A stretch of 64,000 bases of DNA, from contig NZ_CP076723.1 of NCBI RefSeq assembly GCF_018986915.1, positions 4,368,228-4,432,227 of the forward strand, written 5' to 3'. Within the stretch, counting starts at the first letter, position 1; each line of letters starts with the position of its first letter. Below are positions 44,788 through 53,953 of this stretch, piece by piece. This stretch comes from Geomonas oryzisoli (GTDB lineage Bacteria; Desulfobacterota; Desulfuromonadia; Geobacterales; Geobacteraceae). A program made the position numbers and the translations under genes. The notes beneath the pieces are model-generated. The model was given only the letters and a program-made list of their open reading frames with translations. It searched no databases and was not told where the DNA came from.

Positions 44788-47700
44788 TTACGGGCGACGG
44801 GCCGGTGTGGCTGATGCGCTGGACGCGGCCTTGACCTTCGCCTGTGTGGCTGGCGCAGTAGAGGCGCTTTTCGTTTTGACCTGCGGGGCAGGTGCGCTGG
44901 TGGTGACCTTTCCCGACTTGTCGTGAAGCACGGTTACCGTCGCCGTCTGGGTTGTCGTCATCCCTCCAACAGTGGTAACTGCAACAGTTATCGTGTACTT
45001 CCTGCCGTCCTTGTCTGTTCCATTGCACCACGCGTCCAGCATGACGGTGCTGCCGAGGGTGAGGTTTTTGTACTGGATCTTTCCATACTCGTCGCTGACC
45101 GACACCGAGGTGGAAGCGATGCGGGAACCGTAGGCTTCAACTCCTCCGGTTATCTTCACCGGCACCATCTTCTTCTTTGGCGGCCAGATCACATCCGGGG
45201 TCACATCGACTGTTATCTCAGGGGCTTTGGTCACCACAGCAATAGTCGTTGTCGCCGTGACCACGTTACCTGCCACATCAGTCGAGGCGGCGGTGATGAC
45301 GTTTTCGCCTTCAGCGAGGCCGGACACAGCCGCCCGCCAGGTTGTCGCGGTCGGATAGCTGACTTCTCCCACGGTTGCCGTGGCGCAGGCCACCGTCACC
45401 ACGGCATCAGCTTCCCTCACGCCGCTTACCGTCCCGTTCAATTGGCTCGTCGGAGTGACAACCGGATCGATGCCGAGGACCGGCGGCGTAATGTCGTAAA
45501 TGACGTTGCGCTGGACAGTGGCGGAGGTCCCCGCCTCGTTGGTAGCCGTTACGGTGATGCTGTAGGTCTTCTCTTCGCTGAAGCTCACCACCGTCTCGAA
45601 TGTACCGTCGATCACCGGAACCGTGAGCACCTTGCCGTCCACGGTTACCGTGACGCCAACCGCGGTAAGGGCGTCATACACCGTCCCCTTGATGGTCAGA
45701 CTGCTCTGGTTGGTACGGACGTCCTGGTTCGGCACGGTCACGGCCAAGGAAGGCACCTGCTCATCGAATACCACCGTCCGCTTCTGTGAACTCTGGTTAC
45801 CGGCCAAGTCGGTGGCGGTTACCTCGATGGTATCGTACCCGGGGTCGAGGCTAACCGTGGCAGTGAAATCGCCACCATTCATGACCGCAGTCTGAACCAC
45901 ATCCCTCCGTTTGACCGTTACTGTGGATGCCTTGTCGACTGCACCTGCCAATTCCAGCAGGCCGACTCCCGTCTTGATGTTGTCCGCAGGTCTTTTTACT
46001 ACCAGGACCGGCGCAGTCTGATCCAGCGTAACAGTCCGGGTGCTTGTTGCCTTGTTGCCGGCCAGGTCTGTTGCTGTGATCGTCACGTCATTCGGGCCTG
46101 CCCTCAGCACCAGCGGATAACTGAAGCTGCCGTCCGCATTCGCCTGTACCGCTAACTGGTTGACAGTGAATTCCTTTACCCCGGTGCTGTCGGTAACCGT
46201 TCCCGAGATGTTCAGGATCTCGTTATTGGTGAGCGCACCGTCACTCAGTGCTGAGATGGTCAGGAGCGGGGGAGTGTTGTCGATGATGTAATTTTCGCTT
46301 TTGATCTCGCTGTCATTACCGGTGAGGTCCTTGGCAAAATACTTGAGGGTCGCTCCAGCTGGTATGGAGATCGGCTCAACGTATGTGGCTGCGCTCGTGG
46401 TAGGGGTCGAGCCGTCAATTGTGTAATAGATGATACCCGCCTCATTCGCGGCAAGGACCACGTTCTGGGCCGAGGTGTAGATCCCTCCGGCGGGCGTCGC
46501 GCTGACCGAGGGTGAGACAGTGTCGACGATGATCGTCGCGGTGGCCGGTGCACTGGCGTTGCCCGCCGCATCGTAGGCGTATGCCGTTACGTAATTCGCC
46601 CCGTCCTTCAAGCCCCAGACGTTGACGCTCCAGGTCGTGGCTGTCGGGTAGGAGATGGTTCCTACGAAAGCATCCGGGCAGAGAACTTTGATGGTATCGC
46701 TGTCGCCGGTTCTGGTGCCGGTGATGGTCTTTGTGGGAAGACGAATGGCCCCGGCCGGGTCAATCACCGGTGCTGCAGGAGGCGTGCAGTCGACGGAGAA
46801 AGGAAGGCTGTAGGTCGTAGCGTTACCCAACACGTCGGTCGGCCTTACGGTCATCGTGTAGGAACCTTCGCGGAGTGGGACAGAGGGGGTGAAGAAGATC
46901 GAACCGCTAGAACCGCTCCCGGAGGTGCTCCACGTACCGGAGATCTGTAAACCAGAAGCGCTTGTCACCGCCGCGCCACTCAAGGTGGCGGCAAAATTGA
47001 GACTGGATACCGTGTCTGCCAGGGTTACAACCAATGAAGCTGGAGCGGCGTTCACAACCGCGTTACGCGCCGGCATGGTGGCTGTCACCTGGGGCGGAGT
47101 CGTGTCTGACACGACGTTCACAATGACGGGGAGGCTGCTGCGCTTCTGCGTATCGACCGCCGTGACTGAGATGGTGTTCGTTCCCTGTGCCAGGGAATAG
47201 CTCCCCTGCCAACTGGTCGTACCGTCAAGCGGCACCAGTATGTTCCCGTTCACTGCGATGGCAGTATTGGTCTGCTTGGTTCCGCCGAGGGTGATGACGG
47301 ATTTTGCGGTCGGCGATGCGACAGACATTACCGTTGGGGCGCTGACCACGTAGTTGTTGAACTGCTCCTGTACTTCCGATGCTGTCAGTGCGCGGTTGTA
47401 GACGCGAACCTCGTCGATCAACCCTTTGAAGAACTGGCCCGCATACACATTGGAAGTACCGATCCGGAGCGGGAGCGTGGAGTACCCTATAGCACCAGTT
47501 TTAGCGGTGGTAGCCTTTAAGATGCCATTGACATACAGCCTGATCGCAGCACCGTCATAGGTACCGACAAGATGCGTCCAAGCGTTGGGGACGATGACTT
47601 CCGTATCTACGGCACTAGCACCACTCCCCACAGTGCCGTTGCTGATGGCGAAGACCCACTTGTTGCTCGCTCCCCCGCCGTTGCTTGTCAGTACGTAAGA

Positions 47701-48348
47701 GCTGTACGGACTGTTTTGCTCATCGTACCGCTTAGTGACTACCTGGTGCCAAGTGACGGTGTCCGCAGGCCTCACCCATGCCTCCACAGACACAGCGGTT
47801 GCGGGAGTCAGCGTGGCTGACGATGGAATGCTGACATAGTCATCAACCCCGTCGAAGCTGCCCGATTGAGTCCCCACCTTTGCAGTGGTGCTGAATGCCA
47901 CTCCGTTGTTCGGAGAACCGTTGTTTCCCGCAACGGACCCGTCACTCCAGGTCCCATCCATACGCCACAGGCCGACCAGACCCAGCTTATTAATTTTAAT
48001 CTCTTGGCCCTTTGCGGGACTTTCGATGTTGCCGGCCAAGTCGGTTGACCTGAATTGCACAAAGGAGCTTCCATCTTTATCAATGACAAACGGTGCACTG
48101 TAGGGTTGCCATGACGCGTTGTCGATGTTGTACTCGGTCTTAGCCACACCCGAACCATCCGCGCCATCTGCCCCCACAAGGGTCACTGTTACCGGTGTGG
48201 AGTACCAACCATCGGTTCCCTTTGTACCGGCAAGCGCAACAGAGGTCGTCGGCTGGGTAGTGTCCATCGCCGCCACAGATCGCACTGGCAGCGATGCAAG
48301 CACTAGCAGCATCGATACAGCTACCATCAGATTCCCTTGCGTTTTCAT
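44788..48348 (-). CDS. Large secreted LamG/Ig-like repeat protein under riboswitch control
   Basis: A 1186-residue exported protein. A signal peptide of about 27 residues ends at SVAA. Next is an OmpL47-type repeat (about 35-100), then a laminin-G-like/concanavalin domain (about 115-335, with SFDGVDDYVSIPSSATLTPA and GLIDEVRVYNRAL), and then seven or more Ig-like/Big domains, one a chitobiase-type C-terminal domain (YYTIDGSTPTTSAATY), to about 1130. The tail is Lys/Ala/Ser/Thr/Pro-rich, without a sorting motif. The phrase SYPTATTW occurs twice in two Ig-like units. It probably binds surfaces or polysaccharides outside the cell. The start at 48348 follows GGAGAGACTA. Confidence 0.85.
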   Translation of the reverse strand: MKTQGNLMVAVSMLLVLASLPVRSVAAMDTTQPTTSVALAGTKGTDGWYSTPVTVTLVGADGADGSGVAKTEYNIDNASWQPYSAPFVIDKDGSSFVQFRSTDLAGNIESPAKGQEIKINKLGLVGLWRMDGTWSDGSVAGNNGSPNNGVAFSTTAKVGTQSGSFDGVDDYVSIPSSATLTPATAVSVEAWVRPADTVTWHQVVTKRYDEQNSPYSSYVLTSNGGGASNKWVFAISNGTVGSGASAVDTEVIVPNAWTHLVGTYDGAAIRLYVNGILKATTAKTGAIGYSTLPLRIGTSNVYAGQFFKGLIDEVRVYNRALTASEVQEQFNNYVVSAPTVMSVASPTAKSVITLGGTKQTNTAIAVNGNILVPLDGTTSWQGSYSLAQGTNTISVTAVDTQKRSSLPVIVNVVSDTTPPQVTATMPARNAVVNAAPASLVVTLADTVSSLNFAATLSGAAVTSASGLQISGTWSTSGSGSSGSIFFTPSVPLREGSYTMTVRPTDVLGNATTYSLPFSVDCTPPAAPVIDPAGAIRLPTKTITGTRTGDSDTIKVLCPDAFVGTISYPTATTWSVNVWGLKDGANYVTAYAYDAAGNASAPATATIIVDTVSPSVSATPAGGIYTSAQNVVLAANEAGIIYYTIDGSTPTTSAATYVEPISIPAGATLKYFAKDLTGNDSEIKSENYIIDNTPPLLTISALSDGALTNNEILNISGTVTDSTGVKEFTVNQLAVQANADGSFSYPLVLRAGPNDVTITATDLAGNKATSTRTVTLDQTAPVLVVKRPADNIKTGVGLLELAGAVDKASTVTVKRRDVVQTAVMNGGDFTATVSLDPGYDTIEVTATDLAGNQSSQKRTVVFDEQVPSLAVTVPNQDVRTNQSSLTIKGTVYDALTAVGVTVTVDGKVLTVPVIDGTFETVVSFSEEKTYSITVTATNEAGTSATVQRNVIYDITPPVLGIDPVVTPTSQLNGTVSGVREADAVVTVACATATVGEVSYPTATTWRAAVSGLAEGENVITAASTDVAGNVVTATTTIAVVTKAPEITVDVTPDVIWPPKKKMVPVKITGGVEAYGSRIASTSVSVSDEYGKIQYKNLTLGSTVMLDAWCNGTDKDGRKYTITVAVTTVGGMTTTQTATVTVLHDKSGKVTTSAPAPQVKTKSASTAPATQAKVKAASSASATPARRP

Positions 48349-48501
48349 TAGTCTCTCCTCCGTGTGCGGCACAACAGTATTTTGCATTGCAATTAAAGAA
48401 GACACTTCCGGAAAAGGAAGGCTTGCATAACAATCGGCCCGCCTAGCCACTTGGTCATCCATGCAAGGCAAGTCGGACCACAACCGATCAAAAGAACGAA
48501 G

Positions 48502-48546
48502 AGAAAAAAAAAGAGCATTGCCGTCTAGATAGATGACAATGCTCTT
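48502..48546 (-). terminator. Rho-independent terminator, expression platform of the GEMM riboswitch
   Basis: Read on the minus strand AAGAGCATTG and CAATGCTCTT form a ten-base stem around a 17-nt loop, followed by a run of nine T. It lies 35-40 nt downstream of the aptamer and 150 nt upstream of the start codon, so it would cut the LamG message short. Alternative pairing with the aptamer's 3' side decides its formation; that switch is inferred. Confidence 0.8.
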
Positions 48547-48567
48547 GTGTCGTGAAAAAACCGGGTG

Positions 48568-48672
48568 CCAAGATGCAAATCATCTCTTCGGCAACCCGGC
48601 GATCCTGGTGTTAGGACCCGTGGCTTTGCGTCACCAGATTACTCTGGTTTTGCCCGTTCGGAGAACGCTTTT
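48568..48672 (-). ncRNA. GEMM-I cyclic dinucleotide riboswitch
   Basis: On the minus strand the aptamer has all the GEMM-I landmarks: GGGCAAAACC at the 5' core, hairpin P2 CCAGA-GTAA-TCTGG with a GNRA tetraloop, the invariant GACGCAAAGCC strand, CACGGGTCCTAACACCAGGA hairpin P3 with the tetraloop receptor, and CGCCGGGTTGCCGA at the 3' core. Retention of G in GGGC (rather than A in cGAMP-selective versions) points to c-di-GMP as ligand, though the extra A in AAAACC adds doubt. It controls the LamG/Ig-like gene at 44788-48348. Confidence 0.92.
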
Positions 48673-48686
48673 TCAGTTATGAATCT

Positions 48687-48715
48687 CTCATATCACCATA
48701 TTGAGAAGATTGCAA
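48687..48715 (-). promoter_or_regulatory. Sigma70-type promoter upstream of the riboswitch
   Basis: TTGCAA (48710-48715) and TATGAG (48687-48692), 17-bp spacer, minus strand. Transcription would begin about 8 nt before the riboswitch region. Confidence 0.6.
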
Positions 48716-48782
48716 CTATTATTTTCCCTTTCTTTTTGATCCTACGGAGCTGACACTGACACTGGTGTGGACCTAGAGGCCC

Positions 48783-49172
48783 GTTCTGAGAATGAGCAGC
48801 ACCTGCGCATACTCTCCCGGAGCCCTCGATCACTGGATCTGCCAGCAAGCTTATTTCTATCTCCAGTGCCTGCAGACTGGGGTCTACCAGCGAAACCGTC
48901 TTTCCCACCGCCTCCAATACCCTGAAGCGAACCTTCTCCTTCCCCGGGCTGAGGAAATTTCTGAAGTTACCGATGGTGCCGGGCATCTGCGTGATGGCCT
49001 GCATCATCTTTCCTACCTTGTCGTCCAGGTATTCTTCGGAAAGCTCCCCCAACCGGAGTGTCCTCGGAAGATCCTGGGCCAAAAGGGCGAGCACGTTGAG
49101 TGGCTGGCGCCACTGGTGGGCGATGTTGCTGATCATTTCCCCCATTGCCGCCAAGCGTCCCTGCTGGATCAA
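48783..49172 (-). pseudogene. Remnant of a histidine kinase (HisKA plus start of ATPase domain)
   Basis: A fragment of about 130 codons from LIQQGRLAAMGEMISNIAHQ to IEISLLADPVIEG, closely matching residues 218-350 of the intact kinase at 51903-53234, including the His of IAHQWRQPLN. It has no start of its own, joins directly onto the last codons of the 845-residue kinase, and loses frame near 48822 (shifting by one recovers EYAQVLL, the counterpart of DYSQVLL). The ATPase domain is missing. It is a decayed duplicate. Confidence 0.82.
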
Positions 49173-51706
49173 TAGGCGTAGCCCAGTCCCTCGGTGAAAT
49201 AGAAGGTAGCCCCGCTGCCGGGCTCGGATTCCGCCCATACCTTGCCGCCGTGCATTTCGATGACGCGTTGTACCGTGGCTAACCCGATACCGGTGCCATC
49301 GAATTTGGCCGTTGCCTCCAGCCGCTCGAAAGGAAGGAATATCTTGTGGGCATAGGCCATATCGAAGCCGATGCCGTTGTCCCGCACATAGTAGACGCTC
49401 TCGCCGCCCCTGCGGAAGTGGCCGAACTCTATCTTGGCGCCATCGACCCTGCTCGTGTATTTCCAGGCATTGCCCAACAGGTTGTACAGCGCAAGCTTCG
49501 CCAGGGCCGGATCAAACTGCCCCCAGCTTCCCTCGGCAACCTCCGTCTCCACCCTGCGTTTCGGCTCCTGCGTTACAAGCTCATTGACGATCTCGCCAAC
49601 CATCTCGGAGAGGTTGATCGTCTCCCGAACCATCTCCCTGCGCGTCACCCTCGAGAGCAGCAGGAGCCCCTCGACCAGGTGCCCCATCCGCGACGCGCTC
49701 GCCGCAATCCGCTCGAGGTAGTTCCTGCCCTCCGGGTCCATCCGCTCGCCATACTCCTCTAGGACGATGGCACTGAAGCAGTTCATGCTCCTCAAGGGCG
49801 AACCCAATTCATGGGCTACGGAGTAGCAGAAGGATTCCAGCTCCTTGTTGATCGCGGTGAGCTTCACCGTCCTTTCCTGGACCCGCTGCTCCAGCTCCTG
49901 GTTCAAAAGCCGCAGCGCGTCCTGTGCATTCAACGCCTCCTGCCTGGACTCCTGCAGGTCCATTGCCTGTAAGCGCAGCGCTTCGTCGGCGCGCAGCCGG
50001 CAGATCGTGTCCGCTGTCTGTCGGGAGAGGAGATCGAGCCGGCGCAGCGTCGCCTCGTCGGGCCGGCAGGCATTGCGGTAGTGGGTGGAAAACATGCCGA
50101 CCAGTTCACCCGACCGGCTTAACAGAGGGGTCGACTGCACCGCCCGCACTCCTGCACGCCGCTGGATCTCCAGCGCATCAGTTCCGACAAAGATGTCACT
50201 TTGCTCCACATCCTCTACGACGATCCGTTGACCAATGGCCGCAGACGCCCCGCAAGTCCCCTTTCCCTGCGCCGTCTGTTGCCAATAGTCGATCCACCAC
50301 TGAGGGAACCCCCTTTGCGCCACAATCACTAGGTCACCAGTCGCTGGGTCCATTAGCTGGATGTTGCCGAAATCTGCCCCTGTAATGGCAATAGCGGCAT
50401 CTACCACCTCCTCCAGCACCGACTGAAGGTTACCGTCGTGCACGAAGAGGGTACTGAGTTTCTGCAACCGCGTCATGGTGTCCAGCTCGCCGGCCAACTG
50501 ACGTTCCACCTCTTTGCGCTGGGTAACGTCCTCTATCAGCGCGACCATCCAACGGGGAGTCCCATCGGAGTCACGCACCAGCGACACGCTCTTACGCACC
50601 CAGATCGGATCCCCTCCTTTGCGCAGGTAACGGTTCTCCACCGTGAAATTAGGCAGCTCGCCGCCTAGCATGCGGCGAGCCAACTCCATGTTTTCTGCGC
50701 GGTCGTCCGGGTGGATCAACTGCGCCTGTCCCACTTGCTGCAGTTCGGTGAGCGTGTAGCCGGTGAGCTCCGTAAAGGCGGGATTGACGTCGATGAAGCG
50801 ACCCTTAACGGTCGCCATGGCGAAGCCGATGGTAGCGTGGGCAAACGCCGAGCGGATCTTTTCGTCTGTGCCATTCAACGCGAGGACCAGGACATCGTCA
50901 AAAGACTCCCCGGTCCTTCGCGCGCTGCGATCGGCAACCAGCAGGGCCGCCAGGAAGTACAACTCGCCGAGGTAGAGCGAGAACCGCCCCACCCACCCCA
51001 CCGGGCTCCCCACGCTGTGCTGAAGGAAGAAACCGGCCATACCTGTGGCCGTCAGGCCAAGGGCCCCGGCATACCACAGCAGAAAAGGCTCTCGATTGCG
51101 CTGGTAGGTGGCCAGAAAGGCTGTGAAGGAAAACAGGTTCAGCACAATCACGGAACCTAGCACCACCTGCCGGATCAAGGTCGCCCCCGTTCCTTGCACG
51201 AAGAAGAGCGGAAGCACGTCCTGCATGGTGCCTAAGACAAGCAGGGCAATGAAAAGGATTACCAAGCCGTAGGAGCAGGCGAGTAGCGCCGGTCGCCGCC
51301 GGGGAGCTGTTTGCGGATGTAACCCGGCAGCGAGGATGAATGCTACAAAGGCGTGCAGCAGCGCTCCAAGCAAGGCGGCGCAGTTGTAAATGGTGACATT
51401 GAGATTGGCACCGCCGGGAAGCCCGCGCACGATGCCCGCGAGTATGGCGCTGACGCCAACCGACAACATGGCCGATCCCAGCAGCAGCATCTTGATGCGA
51501 CCCGAAACCTGGTAATTCCGGGCCGCGATGACTGCCACCAGCAAGCTGACGCAGCCCACAAAAAGGGTATTGGTGATAAACAGGAGCCACGGAGGATCGT
51601 AGCAGAGGTGAGAGGCCGTGCGATGCAGAACAATCATCGGCAGCGGTAAGGCGAAGAAGGGCAGCAAAACATACCGGCGTCGCAACTGTAGTAGGAACGT
51701 CAGCAT
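49169..51706 (-). CDS. Membrane hybrid sensor: 7TM, PAS, GAF, histidine kinase
   Basis: An 845-residue sensor kinase. Residues 1-265 have seven or eight TM helices (a MASE-type integral membrane sensor; exact class uncertain). A PAS domain (about 285-400, ATIGFAMATVKGRFIDVNPAF) is followed by a GAF domain (about 420-570, TGADFGNIQLMDPATGDL), a coiled coil, HisKA with phospho-acceptor in CYSVAHELGSPLRSMN (about residue 630), and HATPase with LLGNAWKYT, RDNGIGFDMAY and GTGIGLATVQRVIEMHGG. Its C-terminal TEGLGYAY runs into the remnant of another kinase. No response regulator is adjacent. Confidence 0.9.
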   Translation of the reverse strand: MLTFLLQLRRRYVLLPFFALPLPMIVLHRTASHLCYDPPWLLFITNTLFVGCVSLLVAVIAARNYQVSGRIKMLLLGSAMLSVGVSAILAGIVRGLPGGANLNVTIYNCAALLGALLHAFVAFILAAGLHPQTAPRRRPALLACSYGLVILFIALLVLGTMQDVLPLFFVQGTGATLIRQVVLGSVIVLNLFSFTAFLATYQRNREPFLLWYAGALGLTATGMAGFFLQHSVGSPVGWVGRFSLYLGELYFLAALLVADRSARRTGESFDDVLVLALNGTDEKIRSAFAHATIGFAMATVKGRFIDVNPAFTELTGYTLTELQQVGQAQLIHPDDRAENMELARRMLGGELPNFTVENRYLRKGGDPIWVRKSVSLVRDSDGTPRWMVALIEDVTQRKEVERQLAGELDTMTRLQKLSTLFVHDGNLQSVLEEVVDAAIAITGADFGNIQLMDPATGDLVIVAQRGFPQWWIDYWQQTAQGKGTCGASAAIGQRIVVEDVEQSDIFVGTDALEIQRRAGVRAVQSTPLLSRSGELVGMFSTHYRNACRPDEATLRRLDLLSRQTADTICRLRADEALRLQAMDLQESRQEALNAQDALRLLNQELEQRVQERTVKLTAINKELESFCYSVAHELGSPLRSMNCFSAIVLEEYGERMDPEGRNYLERIAASASRMGHLVEGLLLLSRVTRREMVRETINLSEMVGEIVNELVTQEPKRRVETEVAEGSWGQFDPALAKLALYNLLGNAWKYTSRVDGAKIEFGHFRRGGESVYYVRDNGIGFDMAYAHKIFLPFERLEATAKFDGTGIGLATVQRVIEMHGGKVWAESEPGSGATFYFTEGLGYAY

Positions 51707-51801
51707 AAGCTTGAGCCTTTCAGTTTTAAAATGCTGCTAATTGTTTTGGCGCAACACTACCATAGCTTTTCCTCTGTTTTCAATACAATTCGTTAAAACC
51801 G

Positions 51802-51813
51802 ACTCACGTGAGT
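51802..51813. promoter_or_regulatory. 12-bp palindrome between two kinase genes
   Basis: ACTCACGTGAGT is fully self-complementary, about 100 bp upstream of the 845-residue kinase gene. A candidate operator only. Confidence 0.3.
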
Positions 51814-51821
51814 GACAGGGG

Positions 51822-51867
51822 GGCATTAAAAGCCGCGGACTTTTGACAGTCGCACGGCTTTAATGCC
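51822..51867. terminator. Long hairpin after the GAF kinase gene
   Basis: GGCATTAAAAGCCGCGGACT and AGTCGCACGGCTTTAATGCC pair almost fully around TTTGAC. It lies 36 bp past the 51903 stop codon. There is no strong T-run on the minus strand, so it may be a 3'-end stabiliser. Confidence 0.6.
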
Positions 51868-51902
51868 TAAAGAGGGTGCCGGTTACAGTACCAGGGATGC
51901 CG

Positions 51903-53234
51903 TCAGACCAGCAACCGGAACCTTGCGCCGCCATCGACGTTGCCGGCGGTGAGGGAGCCTCCCATATTTCTCTCTATGATCATCTTGGCCATGTACAGCC
52001 CAATCCCGGTCGCCTGCGGCCCCTTGGTGGTGAAATAGGGGTCGAAGATCTTCTCGGCGATTTCCGCCGGGATCCCCCCCCCGTTGTCCACGAGCGTCAC
52101 CACGGAATGTCCATCGCTCTCCCCAACCTCGATCCTGATGGTGGGATGCTCTACCTTCCTGGCTGCAAACACGTCCCTCGCGTTGATCAGTATGTTGAGC
52201 AGCACCTGTGAATAGTCGCCGGGATACCCTTCGACCATCGGGTCGGCGAAGGAGGAAACCGTTATATCGATGCTGAGTTCGCGCAGGCTGGCATGTACCA
52301 GAGACACCGTCTTTTGCACCGCCTCCAACACCCGGAAACGAACCTTCTCCGTCCCCGGGCTGAAGAAGTTCCTGAAATTGTCGATGGTGCGCGACATCTG
52401 CGTGATGGCCTCCATCATCTTGCGCACCTTCTCGTCAAGGTAGTCCTGGTCAAACTCCCCCAACCGGTAGGTCATGGGGAGGTCCTGGGCCAGCAAAGCG
52501 AGCACGTTCAGCGGCTGGCGCCACTGGTGCGCGATGTTGCTGATCATTTCGCCCATCGCCGCCAGGCGACCCTGCTGGATCAGCATCTGGTCCATCTGCC
52601 TCAACTGCTCGGCGGTACGCAACCGCTCCTCGCTTTCCCGTTGCAAGTCCCGATGGGCCCGGCACAACTCCTCGTGTTTTTCCTCCATCCTCTTCTCCGC
52701 GAGGGTCCTGGTACAAATCTCGGAGCGAAGCTGGATCTCAGTCATGACGGAAGCCGCCAGGTCCTCGATTACCGCTACCTGTGCGGAGGTCCACCTTCTT
52801 GGTTTGGAATCAATGACGCAGAACGAGCCGAGGATGTAGCCGTCGACGGTGGCGAGCGGGATACCCAGGTAGGCGATCACGTTCAGGTCCTTGATGGCGG
52901 GGTTGTCCTTGAAGAACGGGTGGAGCCGGGCGTCCGCGATGAGCAGCGGCTGCCTGGCGATGCGGTTGTATTGGCAGAAGGAGTGACTGAGCGGGGTCTC
53001 GCGGCGGGACTGCCACGGTTCGGGGAGGCCGACGCAGCTCTTGAAAAACTGCCGGTCCGCGTCCACCAGGCTGACCAGGGAGACCGGCGCGTCGACGAAC
53101 CGGGTCGCCAGCCGGGTCAGCCGATCAAAGGCTTCCTCGGCCGGGGTGTCAAGCAGGGCCACCGCTCGCAGCGCCGCGAGTCGGGTGGGATCGGCCACAT
53201 GGGTCGAGATGTCGCTGAAATTGTGATCGGTCAT
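51903..53234 (-). CDS. GAF-domain sensor histidine kinase (HQWRQPLN type)
   Basis: A 443-residue cytosolic kinase. A GAF domain (about 28-165: DTPAEEAFDRLTRLA, PLSHSFCQYNRIARQPLLIA, FKDNPAIKDL, IAYLGIPL) is followed by a coiled coil (175-217), HisKA with His236 in IAHQWRQPLN, and HATPase with LLNILINARD, DNGGGIP, FDPYFTTK and GTGIGLYMAK. The H-box belongs to the group common in Geobacter. Signal unknown. A partial copy of this gene lies at 48783-49172. Confidence 0.92.
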   Translation of the reverse strand: MTDHNFSDISTHVADPTRLAALRAVALLDTPAEEAFDRLTRLATRFVDAPVSLVSLVDADRQFFKSCVGLPEPWQSRRETPLSHSFCQYNRIARQPLLIADARLHPFFKDNPAIKDLNVIAYLGIPLATVDGYILGSFCVIDSKPRRWTSAQVAVIEDLAASVMTEIQLRSEICTRTLAEKRMEEKHEELCRAHRDLQRESEERLRTAEQLRQMDQMLIQQGRLAAMGEMISNIAHQWRQPLNVLALLAQDLPMTYRLGEFDQDYLDEKVRKMMEAITQMSRTIDNFRNFFSPGTEKVRFRVLEAVQKTVSLVHASLRELSIDITVSSFADPMVEGYPGDYSQVLLNILINARDVFAARKVEHPTIRIEVGESDGHSVVTLVDNGGGIPAEIAEKIFDPYFTTKGPQATGIGLYMAKMIIERNMGGSLTAGNVDGGARFRLLV

Positions 53235-53467
53235 TTAGCTTTCCCACGGTATCGGCCAAGAGCACAGGTGGAAAAGTATCAGGAATTTGCCGGGTTTCAA
53301 GCATTGCCGCCTTTGGGGCGAGGTTGCATGGAGGCGCCGCCCCCGCCGGCATCAGCCACTCGCCATGAGAATTCCCTCTCTATTTTGGGTATTTACACGT
53401 TTCCGGCAAATCAAATATGATGTGGAGGGTTTTGTAAACGAATGCGGCATTCACGGTAGGAACAGGC

Positions 53468-53821
53468 ATGGCCAAGATCATTTCATTGGAGCAGACGCGG
53501 CAGGCGATCGAAAAAAGAAGGGAAGCGGAGACGCTTTTGCGCAGCACCGAGGATGACATCACCGCCATCCTCAACGATTACTCCCTGACACCGGCCAACC
53601 GGCGCTGGAAGCTGGAAAACATGCTGATGGACGTCGATGAGCAGCTGGACCAGTACCGCAAGGAGCTCGAGACCGCAGAGAGGAAGCTGAACGCACTCGT
53701 GGCAAGCGCCGAAGGCGAAATCGCACGTGCCTATGGCGAGTTTGAAACCAAGGTGCGCGGCATGACCATCGCCGTCAGGAAGCTGACCGGCTCCCCGCAC
53801 CCCGATCCCGTCACCGAATAA
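53468..53821 (+). CDS. Hypothetical coiled-coil protein, 117 residues
   Basis: A soluble, charged, mostly helical protein with heptad-like segments (TRQAIEKRREAETLLRSTED; EQLDQYRKELETAERKLNAL). No family recognised. The start has AGGAACAGGC upstream rather than a strong site. A GC-rich hairpin without T-run (53827-53848) follows. It is followed on the same strand by the selenoprotein gene, 132 bp on. Confidence 0.6.
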   Translation: MAKIISLEQTRQAIEKRREAETLLRSTEDDITAILNDYSLTPANRRWKLENMLMDVDEQLDQYRKELETAERKLNALVASAEGEIARAYGEFETKVRGMTIAVRKLTGSPHPDPVTE

Positions 53822-53826
53822 CAACC

Positions 53827-53848
53827 GGCGCCCCTGCCGGGCGCCGCC
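53827..53848. terminator. GC-rich hairpin, weak terminator candidate
   Basis: GGCGCC, CCTGCC loop and GGGCGCC after the coiled-coil gene; no T-run. Confidence 0.35.
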
Positions 53849-53953
53849 CCCTCCCCCCGTCACCGACCGCAGGTTAAGGTTTCCAGAGGCTCGCGTTTGT
53901 GCTAGTTATGTACACGTTCCGTCAGCACAGCTCTCCCTGCAAGGAGGTGGACC

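Noticed and set aside
48693-49238. 181-codon frame as an intact small kinase
   Set aside because: It has no own start region, lacks the ATPase domain, overlaps another gene's end and loses homology at a frameshift.
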